Assembly: GCF_918797525.1 (NCBI RefSeq)
Contig: NZ_OU963893.1
Span: 2,232,001 to 2,296,000 of the forward strand
Reading direction: 5' to 3'
DNA length: 64,000 nt
Origin: an unidentified bacterial endosymbiont
GTDB taxonomy: Bacteria > Pseudomonadota > Gammaproteobacteria > Enterobacterales > Enterobacteriaceae
Shown here piece after piece: positions 8,161 through 17,733 of the stretch. A program made the translations under genes and the position numbers. Positions within the stretch are counted from its first letter, which is position 1. The number at the start of each line of letters is the position of its first letter. The notes under the pieces were generated by a model. It saw nothing but the letters and a program-made list of their open reading frames with translations, was not told the origin of the DNA and did no database searches.

Positions 8161-9336
8161 TTAAAGCTTATTGAAAACACGCGCCAGACGGCCAGAGCCG
8201 CTCACGCTAATGGGAGATTCATTTGCCGCAACGAAAGCTGATTCACCTGGCTTTAGCACCAGACGCTGCCCCTCTTTATGCAGCATCGCTTCACCGTCCA
8301 CGCAGAACAGGATCGCCGCGCTTTGCTGGGCGATAGCCGTTTCTGCTGCGCTCAGGTCGTGCAGCGCGAAGGCAAAATCATCCACCGGGATCGGGAAGTC
8401 CAGCTCAGGGCCATTTTTCACCGGTTGTGTCAGCAACTCTGCGGCAGGTTTCGCCACAAACTTGACGTTAGCAACCAGTTCCGGGATATCAATGTACTTA
8501 GGCGTCAGGCCCGCACGCAGTACGTTATCTGAGTTTGCCATCACCTCCAGCGCCACACCCTGCAGGTAGGCGTGCGGGGTTTCGGCAAACAGGAACATAG
8601 CATCGCCCGGGTTTAGCTTGACCACATTCAGCAGCAGGGGAGAGAACAGGCCGCTGTCGTCCGGGTAAAACGCGGAGATCAAACGAATCGTGTCCCAGGG
8701 CTCACCCTGCTGGCTGGCTAGCGCCGCTTTCAACACCGCCAGCGCGTGGAACTTTTCTTCGCCCTGCATGTTCAGCAGGCTGGCAAACAGCTGGCTCAGA
8801 CCCGCTGCATCCGGGTTTTCAAGGAAATGCGCAATCGCCTTGCTGGCACCGGCGACAGGCTGCAGCAGAGAGATAATCTCCGGGAACGCGCGGAACGCGT
8901 TCATCGCCAGGAAGGGGGTGAGGGCGAAAACCAGCTCTGGCTTATGGTTAGGATCTTTGTAGTTGCGTTCGGCGGCATCTAACGGAATACCGGCTGTATT
9001 CTCTTTGGCAAAGCCAATTTCAGACGCTTTCTTGTTCGGGTGAACCTGAATGGAAAGCGGCTGGTCGGCACACAGCACTTTAAACAGGAACGGCAGCTCG
9101 CCAAAACGGGTCGCCACTTTTTCGCCGAGCAGCGCGGCTTTGTCGGCGTCGATCACCTCGCGCAGGCTGCGGACCTGGCCGTGGGTGTCTTCAATTTTTG
9201 AGCTGCTCTTCGGGTGCGCGCCCATCCACAGTTCTGCCATCGGCAGGTCGTTCGGGTTCGCGATACCGTAGAGATCCGTTAACGCAGTTTTACTTCCCCA
9301 GGCGTAGTTTTGCACTGAGTTGATGAGTTTTTGCAT
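8161..9336 (-). CDS. manA: Mannose-6-phosphate isomerase, class I
   Basis: ManA interconverts fructose-6-phosphate and mannose-6-phosphate in the cytoplasm, feeding GDP-mannose synthesis or allowing growth on mannose. The 391-residue product has the usual length and begins MQKLINSVQNYAWGSKTALT as in E. coli; an upstream in-frame ATG at 9354 is rejected on this basis. The metal-binding core of type I isomerases is visible (LSIQVHPNK), and the C-terminal cupin ends near VSGSGRLARVF. It is divergent from fumA across a 196-base gap, and neighbours ydgA as in E. coli. Confidence 0.97.
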   Translation of the reverse strand: MQKLINSVQNYAWGSKTALTDLYGIANPNDLPMAELWMGAHPKSSSKIEDTHGQVRSLREVIDADKAALLGEKVATRFGELPFLFKVLCADQPLSIQVHPNKKASEIGFAKENTAGIPLDAAERNYKDPNHKPELVFALTPFLAMNAFRAFPEIISLLQPVAGASKAIAHFLENPDAAGLSQLFASLLNMQGEEKFHALAVLKAALASQQGEPWDTIRLISAFYPDDSGLFSPLLLNVVKLNPGDAMFLFAETPHAYLQGVALEVMANSDNVLRAGLTPKYIDIPELVANVKFVAKPAAELLTQPVKNGPELDFPIPVDDFAFALHDLSAAETAIAQQSAAILFCVDGEAMLHKEGQRLVLKPGESAFVAANESPISVSGSGRLARVFNKL

Positions 9337-9532
9337 TATCAAGCCCTGATTCATGTGAAAGTAACTGCGGGTATTAAAGCAATAAACCGCGTGGAAGTAA
9401 CCTGCGGATGTAAAAAGTCGTACTAGTCTCAGTTTTTGTTAAAAAATTGTGTAGGATAAGCTAACTCGCTTTTAAGCGGGCAGCGGAACATCTGCCCAAT
9501 ATAATCAGACCCAGGCAGTAAGTGAGAGAACA

Positions 9533-11179
9533 ATGTCGAACAAACCCTTCTATTATCAGGATCCTTTTCCCCTCGCTAAGGATCAGACCGAGTATTACCT
9601 GTTAACCCGCGATCACGTTTGCGTCGCTGAATTCGAAGGCCAGCAGATCCTCAAGGTTGACCCACAGGCGCTGACGCTTCTGGCGCAGCACGCGTTCCAC
9701 GATGCCTCCTTTATGCTGCGCCCTGCGCATCAGCAGCAGGTTGCAGATATTCTTAGCGATCCGCAGGCCAGCGAAAACGACAAATACGTTGCGCTGCAGT
9801 TCCTGCGCAACTCGGATATCGCGGCCAAAGGCATTCTGCCCACCTGTCAGGATACGGGCACAGCCATTATCACCGGTAAAAAAGGTCAGCGCGTCTGGAC
9901 CGGCGGCGGTGACGAAGCGGCACTGGCGCAGGGCGTTTATAACACCTATATCGAAGATAACCTGCGTTACTCGCAAAACGCGGCGCTGGATATGTATAAC
10001 GAGGTCAACACCGGCACCAACCTGCCGGCCCAGATTGATCTCTACAGCGTGGACGGGGACGAGTACAAATTCCTCTGCATCGCTAAAGGTGGGGGGTCAG
10101 CAAACAAAACCTATCTTTACCAGGAAACTAAAGCGCTGCTCAGTCCGGGCAAACTCAAGACCTACCTGGTGGAGAAAATGCGTACCCTCGGTACTGCCGC
10201 CTGCCCGCCGTACCATATCGCGTTTGTGATTGGCGGAACCTCGGCAGAAAGTACGCTGAAAACCGTCAAGCTGGCGTCCACCAGGTACTACGACGGCCTG
10301 CCAACCGAAGGCAACGAACACGGTCAGGCGTTCCGCGATATTCAGCTCGAGCAGGAACTGTTAAAGGAAGCGCAGGATCTCGGCCTTGGCGCGCAGTTTG
10401 GCGGTAAATACTTCGCGCACGATATTCGCGTTATTCGTCTGCCGCGCCACGGTGCTTCCTGCCCGGTGGGAATGGGCGTCTCCTGTTCTGCCGATCGCAA
10501 CATCAAAGCGAAGATCAACCGTGACGGCGTGTGGATTGAGAAGCTGGAGAACAACCCTGGCAAGTATATTCCGCAAGAACTGCGTAAAGCGGGTGAAGGC
10601 GAAGCCGTTCACGTTGACCTGAACCGCCCGATGAGCGACATTCTGGCACAGCTTTCGCACTACCCGGTCTCGACGCGTCTTTCGCTAAACGGGACGATTA
10701 TTGTTGGGCGCGACATTGCGCATGCGAAGCTAAAAGAGCGTCTCGACAATGGCGAAGGGTTACCGCAGTACATTAAAGACCACCCTATCTACTACGCAGG
10801 GCCGGCGAAAACGCCAGAGGGCTATGCCTCGGGTTCGTTAGGCCCGACTACGGCGGGCCGTATGGACTCCTATGTTGACCAACTGCAGGCCAACGGCGGG
10901 AGCATGATCATGCTGGCGAAAGGCAACCGCAGCCAGCAGGTCACGGATGCCTGCCACAAGCACGGCGGCTTCTACCTTGGCAGCATCGGTGGACCGGCAG
11001 CGGTACTGGCGCAGGGCAGCATCAAGAGCCTGGCGTGCGTGGCGTACCCGGAACTGGGTATGGAAGCCATCTGGAAAATTGAAGTTGAAGACTTCCCGGC
11101 GTTTATCCTGGTGGATGACAAAGGTAATGACTTCTTCAAACAGATCCAGTCGTCGCCGTGTTCGGCCTGCGTGAAGTAA
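9533..11179 (+). CDS. fumA: Fumarate hydratase class I, aerobic
   Basis: FumA is the oxygen-sensitive [4Fe-4S] fumarase of the TCA cycle, converting fumarate and malate. The 548-residue product has the three cluster ligands at the expected places: Cys105 (LPTCQDTG), Cys224 (TAACPPYH) and Cys318 (VSCSADRN). The C-terminal domain carries the usual TTAGRMDSY segment. ATG 9533 is preceded by AGTGAGAG. It is followed by fumC after a 139-base gap, as in E. coli, and the two form an iron-dependent and iron-independent pair. FumB is a near-identical paralog in E. coli, but the fumC-tus context supports fumA. Confidence 0.96.
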   Translation: MSNKPFYYQDPFPLAKDQTEYYLLTRDHVCVAEFEGQQILKVDPQALTLLAQHAFHDASFMLRPAHQQQVADILSDPQASENDKYVALQFLRNSDIAAKGILPTCQDTGTAIITGKKGQRVWTGGGDEAALAQGVYNTYIEDNLRYSQNAALDMYNEVNTGTNLPAQIDLYSVDGDEYKFLCIAKGGGSANKTYLYQETKALLSPGKLKTYLVEKMRTLGTAACPPYHIAFVIGGTSAESTLKTVKLASTRYYDGLPTEGNEHGQAFRDIQLEQELLKEAQDLGLGAQFGGKYFAHDIRVIRLPRHGASCPVGMGVSCSADRNIKAKINRDGVWIEKLENNPGKYIPQELRKAGEGEAVHVDLNRPMSDILAQLSHYPVSTRLSLNGTIIVGRDIAHAKLKERLDNGEGLPQYIKDHPIYYAGPAKTPEGYASGSLGPTTAGRMDSYVDQLQANGGSMIMLAKGNRSQQVTDACHKHGGFYLGSIGGPAAVLAQGSIKSLACVAYPELGMEAIWKIEVEDFPAFILVDDKGNDFFKQIQSSPCSACVK

Positions 11180-11318
11180 ATGAACACAGCCGGGGGGCGG
11201 CAATGCCTGACCCGGCAAATCAGAGAGCGCACAAAGCGCCATACGGATATTCATAAGCCATCAATACTTATCTCTTAAGCATGTGAGCAATCCCCTCTTT
11301 ATGAACAAGGAGAAAGTA

Positions 11319-12713
11319 ATGACCATTCATCGCAGCGAGCAAGACTCCATGGGCGCCATCGACGTCCCGGCCGATAAACTGTGGGGCGCGCAAACCCAGC
11401 GTTCGCTTGAGCATTTCCGCATATCGACCGAGAAAATGCCCGTCTCGCTGATTCAGGCCCTGGCGCTCACCAAACGCGCCGCAGCGAAAGTAAACCTGGA
11501 TTTAGGCCTGCTGGCGGCAGATAAAGCCTCGGCGATTATTACGGCCGCCGACGAAGTGCTGGCGGGTAAACATCCCGACGAATTCCCACTCGCAGTCTGG
11601 CAGACCGGCTCGGGTACCCAAAGCAACATGAACATGAATGAAGTGCTGGCGAACCGGGCCAGCGAACTGCTGGGCGGCGTTCGCGGCATGGAGCGGAAAG
11701 TTCACCCCAACGATGACGTCAACAAAAGCCAGAGTTCTAACGATGTGTTTCCGACGGCGATGCACGTTGCGGCGGTGATTGCCATCCGTGAACAGCTTAT
11801 CCCGCAGTTGCAGGTGCTCAAAACCACGCTTAACGAAAAAGCAGTGGCCTTTAGCGACATCGTCAAAATAGGCCGCACCCATCTGCAGGACGCCACGCCC
11901 CTGACGCTCGGCCAGGAGATTTCCGGCTGGGTCGCCATGCTTGAACATAATCTGAAACACATCGAACACGGTCTGCCGCATCTGGCCGAGCTGGCGCTGG
12001 GCGGCACCGCTGTCGGTACGGGGTTAAACACCCATCCGGAGTATGCCGTGCGCGTGGCGGCTGAGCTGGCCGATATTGCCGGACAGCCGTTTGTGACCGC
12101 GCCCAATAAATTTGAAGCGCTGGCGACCTGCGACGCCCTGGTCCACACCCACGGCGCGCTGAAAGGGCTGGCGGCATCGCTGATGAAAATAGCCAACGAC
12201 GTGCGCTGGCTGGCGTCCGGCCCGCGTTGCGGTATCGGTGAAATCAGCATTCCGGAAAACGAACCGGGAAGCTCCATCATGCCGGGGAAGGTCAACCCGA
12301 CCCAGTGTGAAGCCATGACCATGCTCTGCTGCCAGGTCATGGGGAACGACGTCGCCGTTAACATGGGCGGTGCATCGGGTAACTTTGAGCTAAACGTCTA
12401 TCGTCCGATGGTGATTCACAACGTGCTGCAGTCTGTGCGCCTGCTGGCCGACGGCATGGAGAGCTTCAACGAACATTGCGCGGTAGGCATTGAACCGAAC
12501 CGGGCACGTATCAACCAGTTGCTGAACGAGTCCCTGATGCTGGTGACGGCGCTTAACACCCATATCGGTTATGACAAAGCGGCCGAAATCGCCAAAAAAG
12601 CGCACAAAGAGGGGCTAACGCTGAAAGCCTCCGCGCTGGCACTGGGCTACCTGACCGAGTCCGAGTTTGATAGCTGGGTGCGCCCGCAAGAGATGGTCGG
12701 CAGCCTGAAGTAA
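11319..12713 (+). CDS. fumC: Fumarate hydratase class II
   Basis: FumC is the iron-independent, superoxide-stable fumarase, a homotetramer of the aspartase/fumarase superfamily. The 464-residue product keeps the family signature [10 protein letters not shown] and the early motif [19 protein letters not shown] 11319 has AAGGAG at good distance; an in-frame ATG at 11283 would add 12 residues that E. coli lacks. It ends directly against the tus stop codon with no spacer, so the two genes are convergent with no room for a separate terminator. In E. coli fumC is induced by SoxS/MarA; I did not see a convincing box here. Confidence 0.96.
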   Translation: MTIHRSEQDSMGAIDVPADKLWGAQTQRSLEHFRISTEKMPVSLIQALALTKRAAAKVNLDLGLLAADKASAIITAADEVLAGKHPDEFPLAVWQTGSGTQSNMNMNEVLANRASELLGGVRGMERKVHPNDDVNKSQSSNDVFPTAMHVAAVIAIREQLIPQLQVLKTTLNEKAVAFSDIVKIGRTHLQDATPLTLGQEISGWVAMLEHNLKHIEHGLPHLAELALGGTAVGTGLNTHPEYAVRVAAELADIAGQPFVTAPNKFEALATCDALVHTHGALKGLAASLMKIANDVRWLASGPRCGIGEISIPENEPGSSIMPGKVNPTQCEAMTMLCCQVMGNDVAVNMGGASGNFELNVYRPMVIHNVLQSVRLLADGMESFNEHCAVGIEPNRARINQLLNESLMLVTALNTHIGYDKAAEIAKKAHKEGLTLKASALALGYLTESEFDSWVRPQEMVGSLK

Positions 12714-13643
12714 TCACTTAGCGACATACAGGTGCAGCCGTGGAATGATCGGCTCTAGCGGCTGCGCCTGCGGCTTATAGCGATGCTGAACGTTTTCAGC
12801 ATCGTAGTTCAGCAGCTCGCCAATATCCGGCACAATGGCGCCATGATCGGCATCATACAGCGCAATCAACGGCGTTGGGCAGGCGTACTGCACCTGCTTT
12901 TGTTGCCCGGAATACCAGACGCGGGCAATAGGCTGCACCTTCACCGGACGCTTGATCTTGAGGCGGGTATCGGCCGGTAACGAGGCAATGCTGTGGTACT
13001 CCTGCTCCAGACGCGCTATCCACTGCTCGCGCGACCACGGCGCGACCGTTCGTGGCGTTTTCAGGCTTTTCTCCAGTTGCGCCAGGATTTCATCCCGGGT
13101 GAAATTTTTAATGATGTGTTTATTAGCCCAGCCAAAACGCAGCGTGGCGGGGTGGCGCAGTATGGTCAGCGAGCGATAGGCGTTGAGCGTAATCAGCCCT
13201 GGGAGCTGGCGATGCACCCACTCAAAACGCGCAGCAGGGGTGAGCCCCGACTCTTCGGTGACAATCTTTTCAAAGGTCGCTTTTAGCGTATTGATCTGCG
13301 CAATCCGGGCTTCCAGCGCTTCACGGGTTGGTGTATCGGTTTGCAGACAGATAACGCCAGGCAGACGCACGGCTGCCTTACTGCTGCGGTTTTCTGACTG
13401 CTGTTGGATAAACAAACGACGATAGTGCTGCAGCGTCAACGCCAGCGCGGCTTTGCCGAGATACTGCTGGACCTCGATGGTTTCCAGCGGGTCATGCTCT
13501 GCGCCTTTTGCCACATCGGGCAGGGTAAACACCCGCGCGGCTAACAGACGGCAGGCCTGCAAATGCGTTGTCAGGGCCAGGAGCTGGCGCTCAATGTCAC
13601 GAAAAGTGGTGTTCAGACGTTCGAGAAGATCGTAGCTCGCCAT
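12714..13643 (-). CDS. tus: DNA replication terminus site-binding protein Tus
   Basis: Tus binds Ter sites as a monomer and stops the DnaB helicase from one side, which traps replication forks in the terminus. The 309-residue product aligns to E. coli Tus throughout ([12 protein letters not shown] near the start, [30 protein letters not shown], and [19 protein letters not shown] at the end). ATG 13643 is chosen over 13649 since GAGAG lies six bases before it. The Ter site lies 12 bases upstream and overlaps the likely promoter, so Tus should repress its own transcription as in E. coli. Confidence 0.97.
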   Translation of the reverse strand: MASYDLLERLNTTFRDIERQLLALTTHLQACRLLAARVFTLPDVAKGAEHDPLETIEVQQYLGKAALALTLQHYRRLFIQQQSENRSSKAAVRLPGVICLQTDTPTREALEARIAQINTLKATFEKIVTEESGLTPAARFEWVHRQLPGLITLNAYRSLTILRHPATLRFGWANKHIIKNFTRDEILAQLEKSLKTPRTVAPWSREQWIARLEQEYHSIASLPADTRLKIKRPVKVQPIARVWYSGQQKQVQYACPTPLIALYDADHGAIVPDIGELLNYDAENVQHRYKPQAQPLEPIIPRLHLYVAK

Positions 13644-13654
13644 AGTCATCTCTC

Positions 13655-13675
13655 ATTAGTTACAACATACTTATT
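13655..13675 (-). promoter_or_regulatory. Ter replication fork arrest site (TerB-like)
   Basis: Read on the minus strand, AATAAGTATGTTGTAACTAA (13675 to 13656) is identical to E. coli TerB as I remember it. It sits just upstream of tus in the same orientation as in E. coli. With this orientation a fork moving from high to low coordinates, the same direction as tus transcription, meets the non-permissive face and stops, while a fork from the left passes. Confidence 0.95.
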
Positions 13676-13717
13676 GTATAACACAGCACGCCGGGTCGGG
13701 CCAGCGTGCGGTCAGGG

Positions 13718-15016
13718 TCAAACAGCAGGGGGAAGGGCGACGTTATGATAAACCGGCCAGCTAAAGCAGAAACGCGCTCCGCCGAGCTCGCTCTCTTCAC
13801 AGTGCACCGTGCCGCCCATCGCCTGGGCGATGGAGTGGACAATCGCCAGTCCCAGGCCACATCCGCCCGTTGCGCGATCGCGGCTTGGGTCGAGACGCAC
13901 AAAGGGTTCGAAAACGGTTTCACGCGCCTGGGGCTCAATGCCAGGACCGTCGTCTTCAACCGTCAGGCTGGCCCGGTTGTCCTGCAAATCTAAGCTGATT
14001 TTCATTGTCTTTACGCTATAGCGCAGGGCGTTGTTGACCAGGTTATCCAGCACGCGCTCCATCAATCGCATATCCAGGGCACCGTAATCGCCGGGGGTGA
14101 CGGTTGCCAGCAGCGTGCGCTGGGGGTTGACGCTCTGCACATCCTCAATATGCGTCTGCAACCAGAGCGGCAGATCGGTCATGCTGAGCGTTAGTTCGTT
14201 TTGCGGGCGGTCGAGCCGGGCGTAGGTCAGCAACTCTTCTATTAATGCTTCAAGCTGGCCGATATCGCGGTTGAGCGCCATGTGCTCTGTCCCGGTAAGG
14301 TTTTCACTCATCTCCAGCCGGTAACGCAGACGCACCAGCGGCGTACGCAGTTCGTGCGCTATGCCGTCGATCAGCTTTTTTTTACTGGCAATCAACGCGT
14401 TGATGTTATCAGCCATCTGGTTAAATGCGATGCCAAGTCGGTCAAAACTGGAACCCGCATCGAAGTGAATACGTTCGGTAAGATGCCCCTCGCCAAAGCG
14501 CTGGGCGGCTGACTCCAGTTTTAGCATGTCCTGCCAGTGGGGCCGCATCCAGATAAACACCGGAAAAGCCAGTGAAATGGCAATAAACACCATCAGCGCC
14601 ATATCCAAAAGGCGCATCTGATGCAGGTAATAGAGATAAGGCACAGGCCCCACGGCCAGTACATAATGGCTACGAGGAATGCGCTGGATGAAGGTATATT
14701 TCTCATCCAGCGCCACAATATCCCCTTCGCGCAGACGCTGCCGGGCCGGGGCATCTAAATCGAAGTCTTTTAAAGGCTCAATGCGCAGATCAAACGACAG
14801 ATTCAAATCCAGCTCTTTCAGGGTCTTAGCCCAGTCATGAGGCGGAATTTCCCGCAGCTCGCTGCGCATCAGATAGAGCGAGCTTTTCATTAAGTCATCC
14901 AGCGACTGCCGGCCCGCGCGTTCGGCGGTGAATTTGTAGACCAGCCCGACCAGCATGGTCATCACCAGAAAGCAGACAAACAACAAAAGATAAAATTGTA
15001 CGAACAGCTTTTTCAT
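13718..15016 (-). CDS. rstB: Two-component sensor histidine kinase RstB
   Basis: RstB is the inner-membrane kinase for RstA, in a PhoP-linked acid and Mg2+ response network. The 432-residue product has two transmembrane helices (about residues 5-28 and 135-155), a HAMP region, the dimerisation/phosphoacceptor motif IDGIAHELRTPLVRL with the His, and the ATPase boxes VLDNLVNNALRY, VEDDGPGI and GGCGLGLAI. ATG 15016 gives the E. coli N-terminus MKKLFVQFYLLL; upstream in-frame codons are ignored. In E. coli rstA lies immediately upstream in the same operon. Here 3.6 kb of mostly opposite-strand accessory DNA separates them, so rstB must use its own or a new promoter. The gene itself is intact. Confidence 0.96.
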   Translation of the reverse strand: MKKLFVQFYLLLFVCFLVMTMLVGLVYKFTAERAGRQSLDDLMKSSLYLMRSELREIPPHDWAKTLKELDLNLSFDLRIEPLKDFDLDAPARQRLREGDIVALDEKYTFIQRIPRSHYVLAVGPVPYLYYLHQMRLLDMALMVFIAISLAFPVFIWMRPHWQDMLKLESAAQRFGEGHLTERIHFDAGSSFDRLGIAFNQMADNINALIASKKKLIDGIAHELRTPLVRLRYRLEMSENLTGTEHMALNRDIGQLEALIEELLTYARLDRPQNELTLSMTDLPLWLQTHIEDVQSVNPQRTLLATVTPGDYGALDMRLMERVLDNLVNNALRYSVKTMKISLDLQDNRASLTVEDDGPGIEPQARETVFEPFVRLDPSRDRATGGCGLGLAIVHSIAQAMGGTVHCEESELGGARFCFSWPVYHNVALPPAV

Positions 15017-15145
15017 TAAAAACCACCGAACGTTGAATATGTTAGCCACTACGCGTTTATGCTGGCAGATTACACGAATACGGTCGATGACGTAGGCATT
15101 TTGTGTATCACTCTCCGCGTTGTTCAGCGAAAATTACCGCGCCGT

Positions 15146-15195
15146 TATCCTCAAACGCGCCTCCAGTAACAATTAATAGACTTCTCAATTTTTTT
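15146..15195 (+). repeat. Duplicated 5' block, copy 1 (upstream of intact pentapeptide gene)
   Basis: A 50-base block, starting TATCCTCAAA and ending TAATAGACTTCTC(A)ATTTTTTT, matches the block at 17635-17684 at 43 of 50 positions. Both lie about 50 bases before a pentapeptide-repeat gene. Its conservation next to a decayed gene copy suggests a shared promoter or regulatory leader. Confidence 0.6.
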
Positions 15196-15244
15196 ACTTC
15201 TCTTACTATCAGAGTGGTTATTATTTCGTTAATGAGGTCTGGCT

Positions 15245-16138
15245 ATGTTAAGTTCAACGATTCGGTCAAGTTCGGTTTTATTAAAGACGTCTTATGATGC
15301 TGATTTCATTTCCAGTGAGGACGTTCATAAAGCTATAGTTAAGGTTTTTGAAGGCTTTCCTACTGGAAGGGAGATGGCGGTTGAAATTGGCAAAGCATGG
15401 AAGAAATTTAAGGCGGATAATCCAGACGGGAGTAACCTGGTTTCCTCGCTGGCGTTCAGTTATAAGGGCTACGATATTCTTGTTGAGGGCGGGGGGGTAA
15501 AAGCATGGTACAAAATAACCGACCGCTATCAACAGATAACCACTCATGAGCTTTCTACTAAACAATCCACGTACTTTATTGAGCGGTGTGATCTTGCACA
15601 GCAGTTTAACGATATTAAAACGCTCAATCCGGATCTCGACATTGATTTCAAATACGAGCATGGTTCTGGTTATGACTCAGATTCTGAATCAGAGTATAAA
15701 GAAACACTAAACCGACTGAATCTTGATGGGCGTGACCTGAATAATGCCAACCTGAGTAACCTTGATCTGAAAAAGATTATGCTTGGATATACAAACTTAA
15801 GTGGAGCAGACCTGAGTGGTAGCGACCTTGAAGGTGCAGACCTTTGTTATGCAGAACTCATGAATGCGAACCTGAAGGGATGTAATCTGGAAAAGGCTGA
15901 TTTGAGCGATGCCAGTCTGGATGGGGCCAACCTTCGCGACGTAAAGCTAAAAGGGGCTAAGTTTGACAAAACCTCTCTGAAGCAAACGGATTTTCGCGAT
16001 ACCGATCTGACCCACATTGCGAACGAAGAAGATATTGATTTTGAAGCCTGGGAACAGGCGATAATGGACCCCGAAATGCGGAAACATTTTGATAACGCAA
16101 AAGCCAGAACCCAGGTCGCAGAAAAGGCAGAAGCGTAA
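15245..16138 (+). CDS. Pentapeptide-repeat protein, intact copy
   Basis: Protein of 297 residues with no recognised specific family. Residues 1 to about 155 are an alpha/beta domain I do not know, ending in a Ser/Asp-rich stretch (GYDSDSESEYKE). Residues about 160-255 are pentapeptide repeats of the A(D/N)LXX type (NANLSNLDLKK, SGADLSGSDLEGADL, GANLRDVKLKGAKF), which fold as a right-handed quadrilateral beta helix. A short acidic helical tail follows. ATG 15245 has GAGG seven bases upstream. The arrangement resembles the Salmonella effectors PipB and PipB2 in having pentapeptides after a distinct N-domain, but the N-domain is different as far as I can judge. A broken second copy lies at 17.7-18.6 kb. 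The pair sits inside the rst operon. Confidence 0.75.
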   Translation: MLSSTIRSSSVLLKTSYDADFISSEDVHKAIVKVFEGFPTGREMAVEIGKAWKKFKADNPDGSNLVSSLAFSYKGYDILVEGGGVKAWYKITDRYQQITTHELSTKQSTYFIERCDLAQQFNDIKTLNPDLDIDFKYEHGSGYDSDSESEYKETLNRLNLDGRDLNNANLSNLDLKKIMLGYTNLSGADLSGSDLEGADLCYAELMNANLKGCNLEKADLSDASLDGANLRDVKLKGAKFDKTSLKQTDFRDTDLTHIANEEDIDFEAWEQAIMDPEMRKHFDNAKARTQVAEKAEA

Positions 16139-16194
16139 AGATGAATCTGCCTCAACTGTATAGAGATTGTCATTTTCGGCATCACATCGCTGGC

Positions 16195-16455
16195 TTACAT
16201 TGCGTGCGTGCGAGATTTTACCCTGGCAATGAGCGTTTCCGTTATGGCCAGACCTTCCGCAACATGAGCGTCGATAACTGAAATTCCGAATTCTTTAATT
16301 AAATCAAGGAGTATTTCATAAGACTGGATCAGCTCAAGGAGAGTGAGTAGCGCTTTTTGGTCGGTGAGTGAGAGCGAGGGGCGGCTAATCGCTGTTTGAT
16401 TAACAATCCACTCAAGATTGGTTTTGATGGCTTCGACCTTATCGTAACTATACAT
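16195..16455 (-). CDS. Small helical protein of unknown function
   Basis: An 86-residue open frame convergent with the pentapeptide gene. It is predicted to be almost wholly alpha-helical, with leucine-rich segments (LTLLELIQSYEILLDLIKEF) and no signal peptide. The ATG lacks a close ribosome site; the nearest purine-rich stretch, GAGGAT, is about 14 bases upstream, so the true start or even expression is uncertain. Composition is protein-like. Its position beside the pentapeptide gene, which may be a toxin or effector, makes a partner or chaperone role conceivable, but this is a guess. Confidence 0.45.
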   Translation of the reverse strand: MYSYDKVEAIKTNLEWIVNQTAISRPSLSLTDQKALLTLLELIQSYEILLDLIKEFGISVIDAHVAEGLAITETLIARVKSRTHAM

Positions 16456-16649
16456 AAGTCATTGGCTTAAATCCTCATTTCAAGATTTTTGTGAAGAACA
16501 TAACGGCAAGGCTTTGTTTTGTAAAAGCCGAACAACGCGTTGGCAAAAAGGACGAATGCAGGTGAGCCGGAACGGGCGGGTAGCAGTAGCGGCGCGGGTT
16601 TGCCAACGCTAGTGCCGTATGTCCCCAGAGAACGGGTATAAGGAGAGTA

Positions 16650-17565
16650 GGCTGTGTCCCTTAATCGTTTGAGCTATAGTAACTGTCTGTTTCCACAACA
16701 TATTGAACTATGGCTCGCTACGACCTTCCTGATGAAGCATGGATTATCATCCAGCCTTTATTGCCTGCTGAACCCGTATCTCCACGGGCCGGACGCCCAT
16801 GGGCTGAGCATCGTAAAATTATCAACGGTATGTTCTGGGTGTTGTGTTCCGGGGCTCCGTGGCGTGATTTACCTGAACGATATGGACCATGGAAAACGGT
16901 TTATAACCGCTTTAACCGGTGGTCAAAATCAGGTGTTATTAACATTATTTTCAACAGGTTGCTTTCGCTACTTGATGCCAGCAATCTTGTTGACTGGTCT
17001 GCTACGGCGCTGGATGGCAGCAATATCCGGGCGTTGAAATGTGCTGCCGGGGCTCAAAAAAACATCCCGATATCGCCGGAGATAATGGGCTGGGTCGCTC
17101 TCGCGGTGGTTTTGGCACCAAAATCCATCTGGCGACAGACGGAAACGGTCTTCCGTTAAACATAGTGCTGAGTCCCGGACAGGCTCACGAAAGCCAGTTC
17201 GCGCAACGTCTTCTCGACGGTATTGGTGTTCAGCGCCAGAACGGCAGCATGAAACGCCGTGGCCATGCGGTACTGGCCGACAAAGCGTACTCCGGGCATG
17301 CGTTACGCAACGAACTGAAAAGCAAAGGTATAAAAGCAGTCATTCCCCGAAAATCAAATGAGAAAATGGCATTGGATGGGCGTTCACAGCTCGATCGTAA
17401 TGCGTACCGCAATCGCAACGTTGTTGAGCGATGTTTTGGTCGCCTGAAAGAATACCGTCGCATAGCGACGCGTTACGACAAAACGGCGAGAAATTATCTG
17501 GCGATGGTGAAGCTGGGCTGCATCCGGCTCTTTTATCAACGACTATATAATTAAGGGACACAGCC
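16650..17565 (+). mobile_element. IS5-family insertion sequence (IS427-group type), 916 bp
   Basis: The ends are 16-base perfect inverted repeats: GGCTGTGTCCCTTAAT at the left and its complement at the right. The two-base sequence TA flanks both ends (16648-16649 and 17566-17567), as expected for a TA target duplication. It carries a two-frame transposase. It lies between the two pentapeptide units inside the rstA-rstB gap. The element appears complete. Confidence 0.92.
16710..17554 (+). CDS. IS5-family transposase, two frames joined by -1 frameshift
   Basis: The DDE transposase is split into orfA (16710-17159) and an overlapping orfB frame that ends at 17554. At 17055-17062 the sequence reads A AAA AAC in the phase of orfA, a standard -1 slippery heptamer. 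After slippage the frame reads on through GGFGTKIHLATDGNG, the first catalytic Asp region, then the second Asp near VLADKAYSG and the final NRNVVERCFGRLKEYRRIATRYDK, which holds the Glu of the DDE triad. The N-terminal part (DLPDEAWIIIQPLLP) is the typical DUF4096 domain of this group. The product should be about 280 residues. Confidence 0.88.
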
Positions 17566-17634
17566 TAGATTAAGTATGCCTCAATTTGCCGTTTAAGCAA
17601 GGCGCGTTTGCGCAACCGGCAACGTTTCCTGGGG

Positions 17635-17684
17635 TATCCTCAAAAGCGCCGCCACGAACCACTAATAGACTTCTCTATTTTTTT
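17635..17684 (+). repeat. Duplicated 5' block, copy 2 (upstream of pentapeptide pseudogene)
   Basis: Counterpart of 15146-15195 with seven differences in 50 bases and the same distance to the following start region. Similarity also continues after both genes (TGAATCTGCCTCAACT against TGAATTTGCCCCGACT), so the duplicated unit included both flanks. Confidence 0.6.
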
Positions 17685-17733
17685 GTACGTCGTAATCTGC
17701 CTTTTCTCCTGATTTGGATAATGAGGTAAGGAT

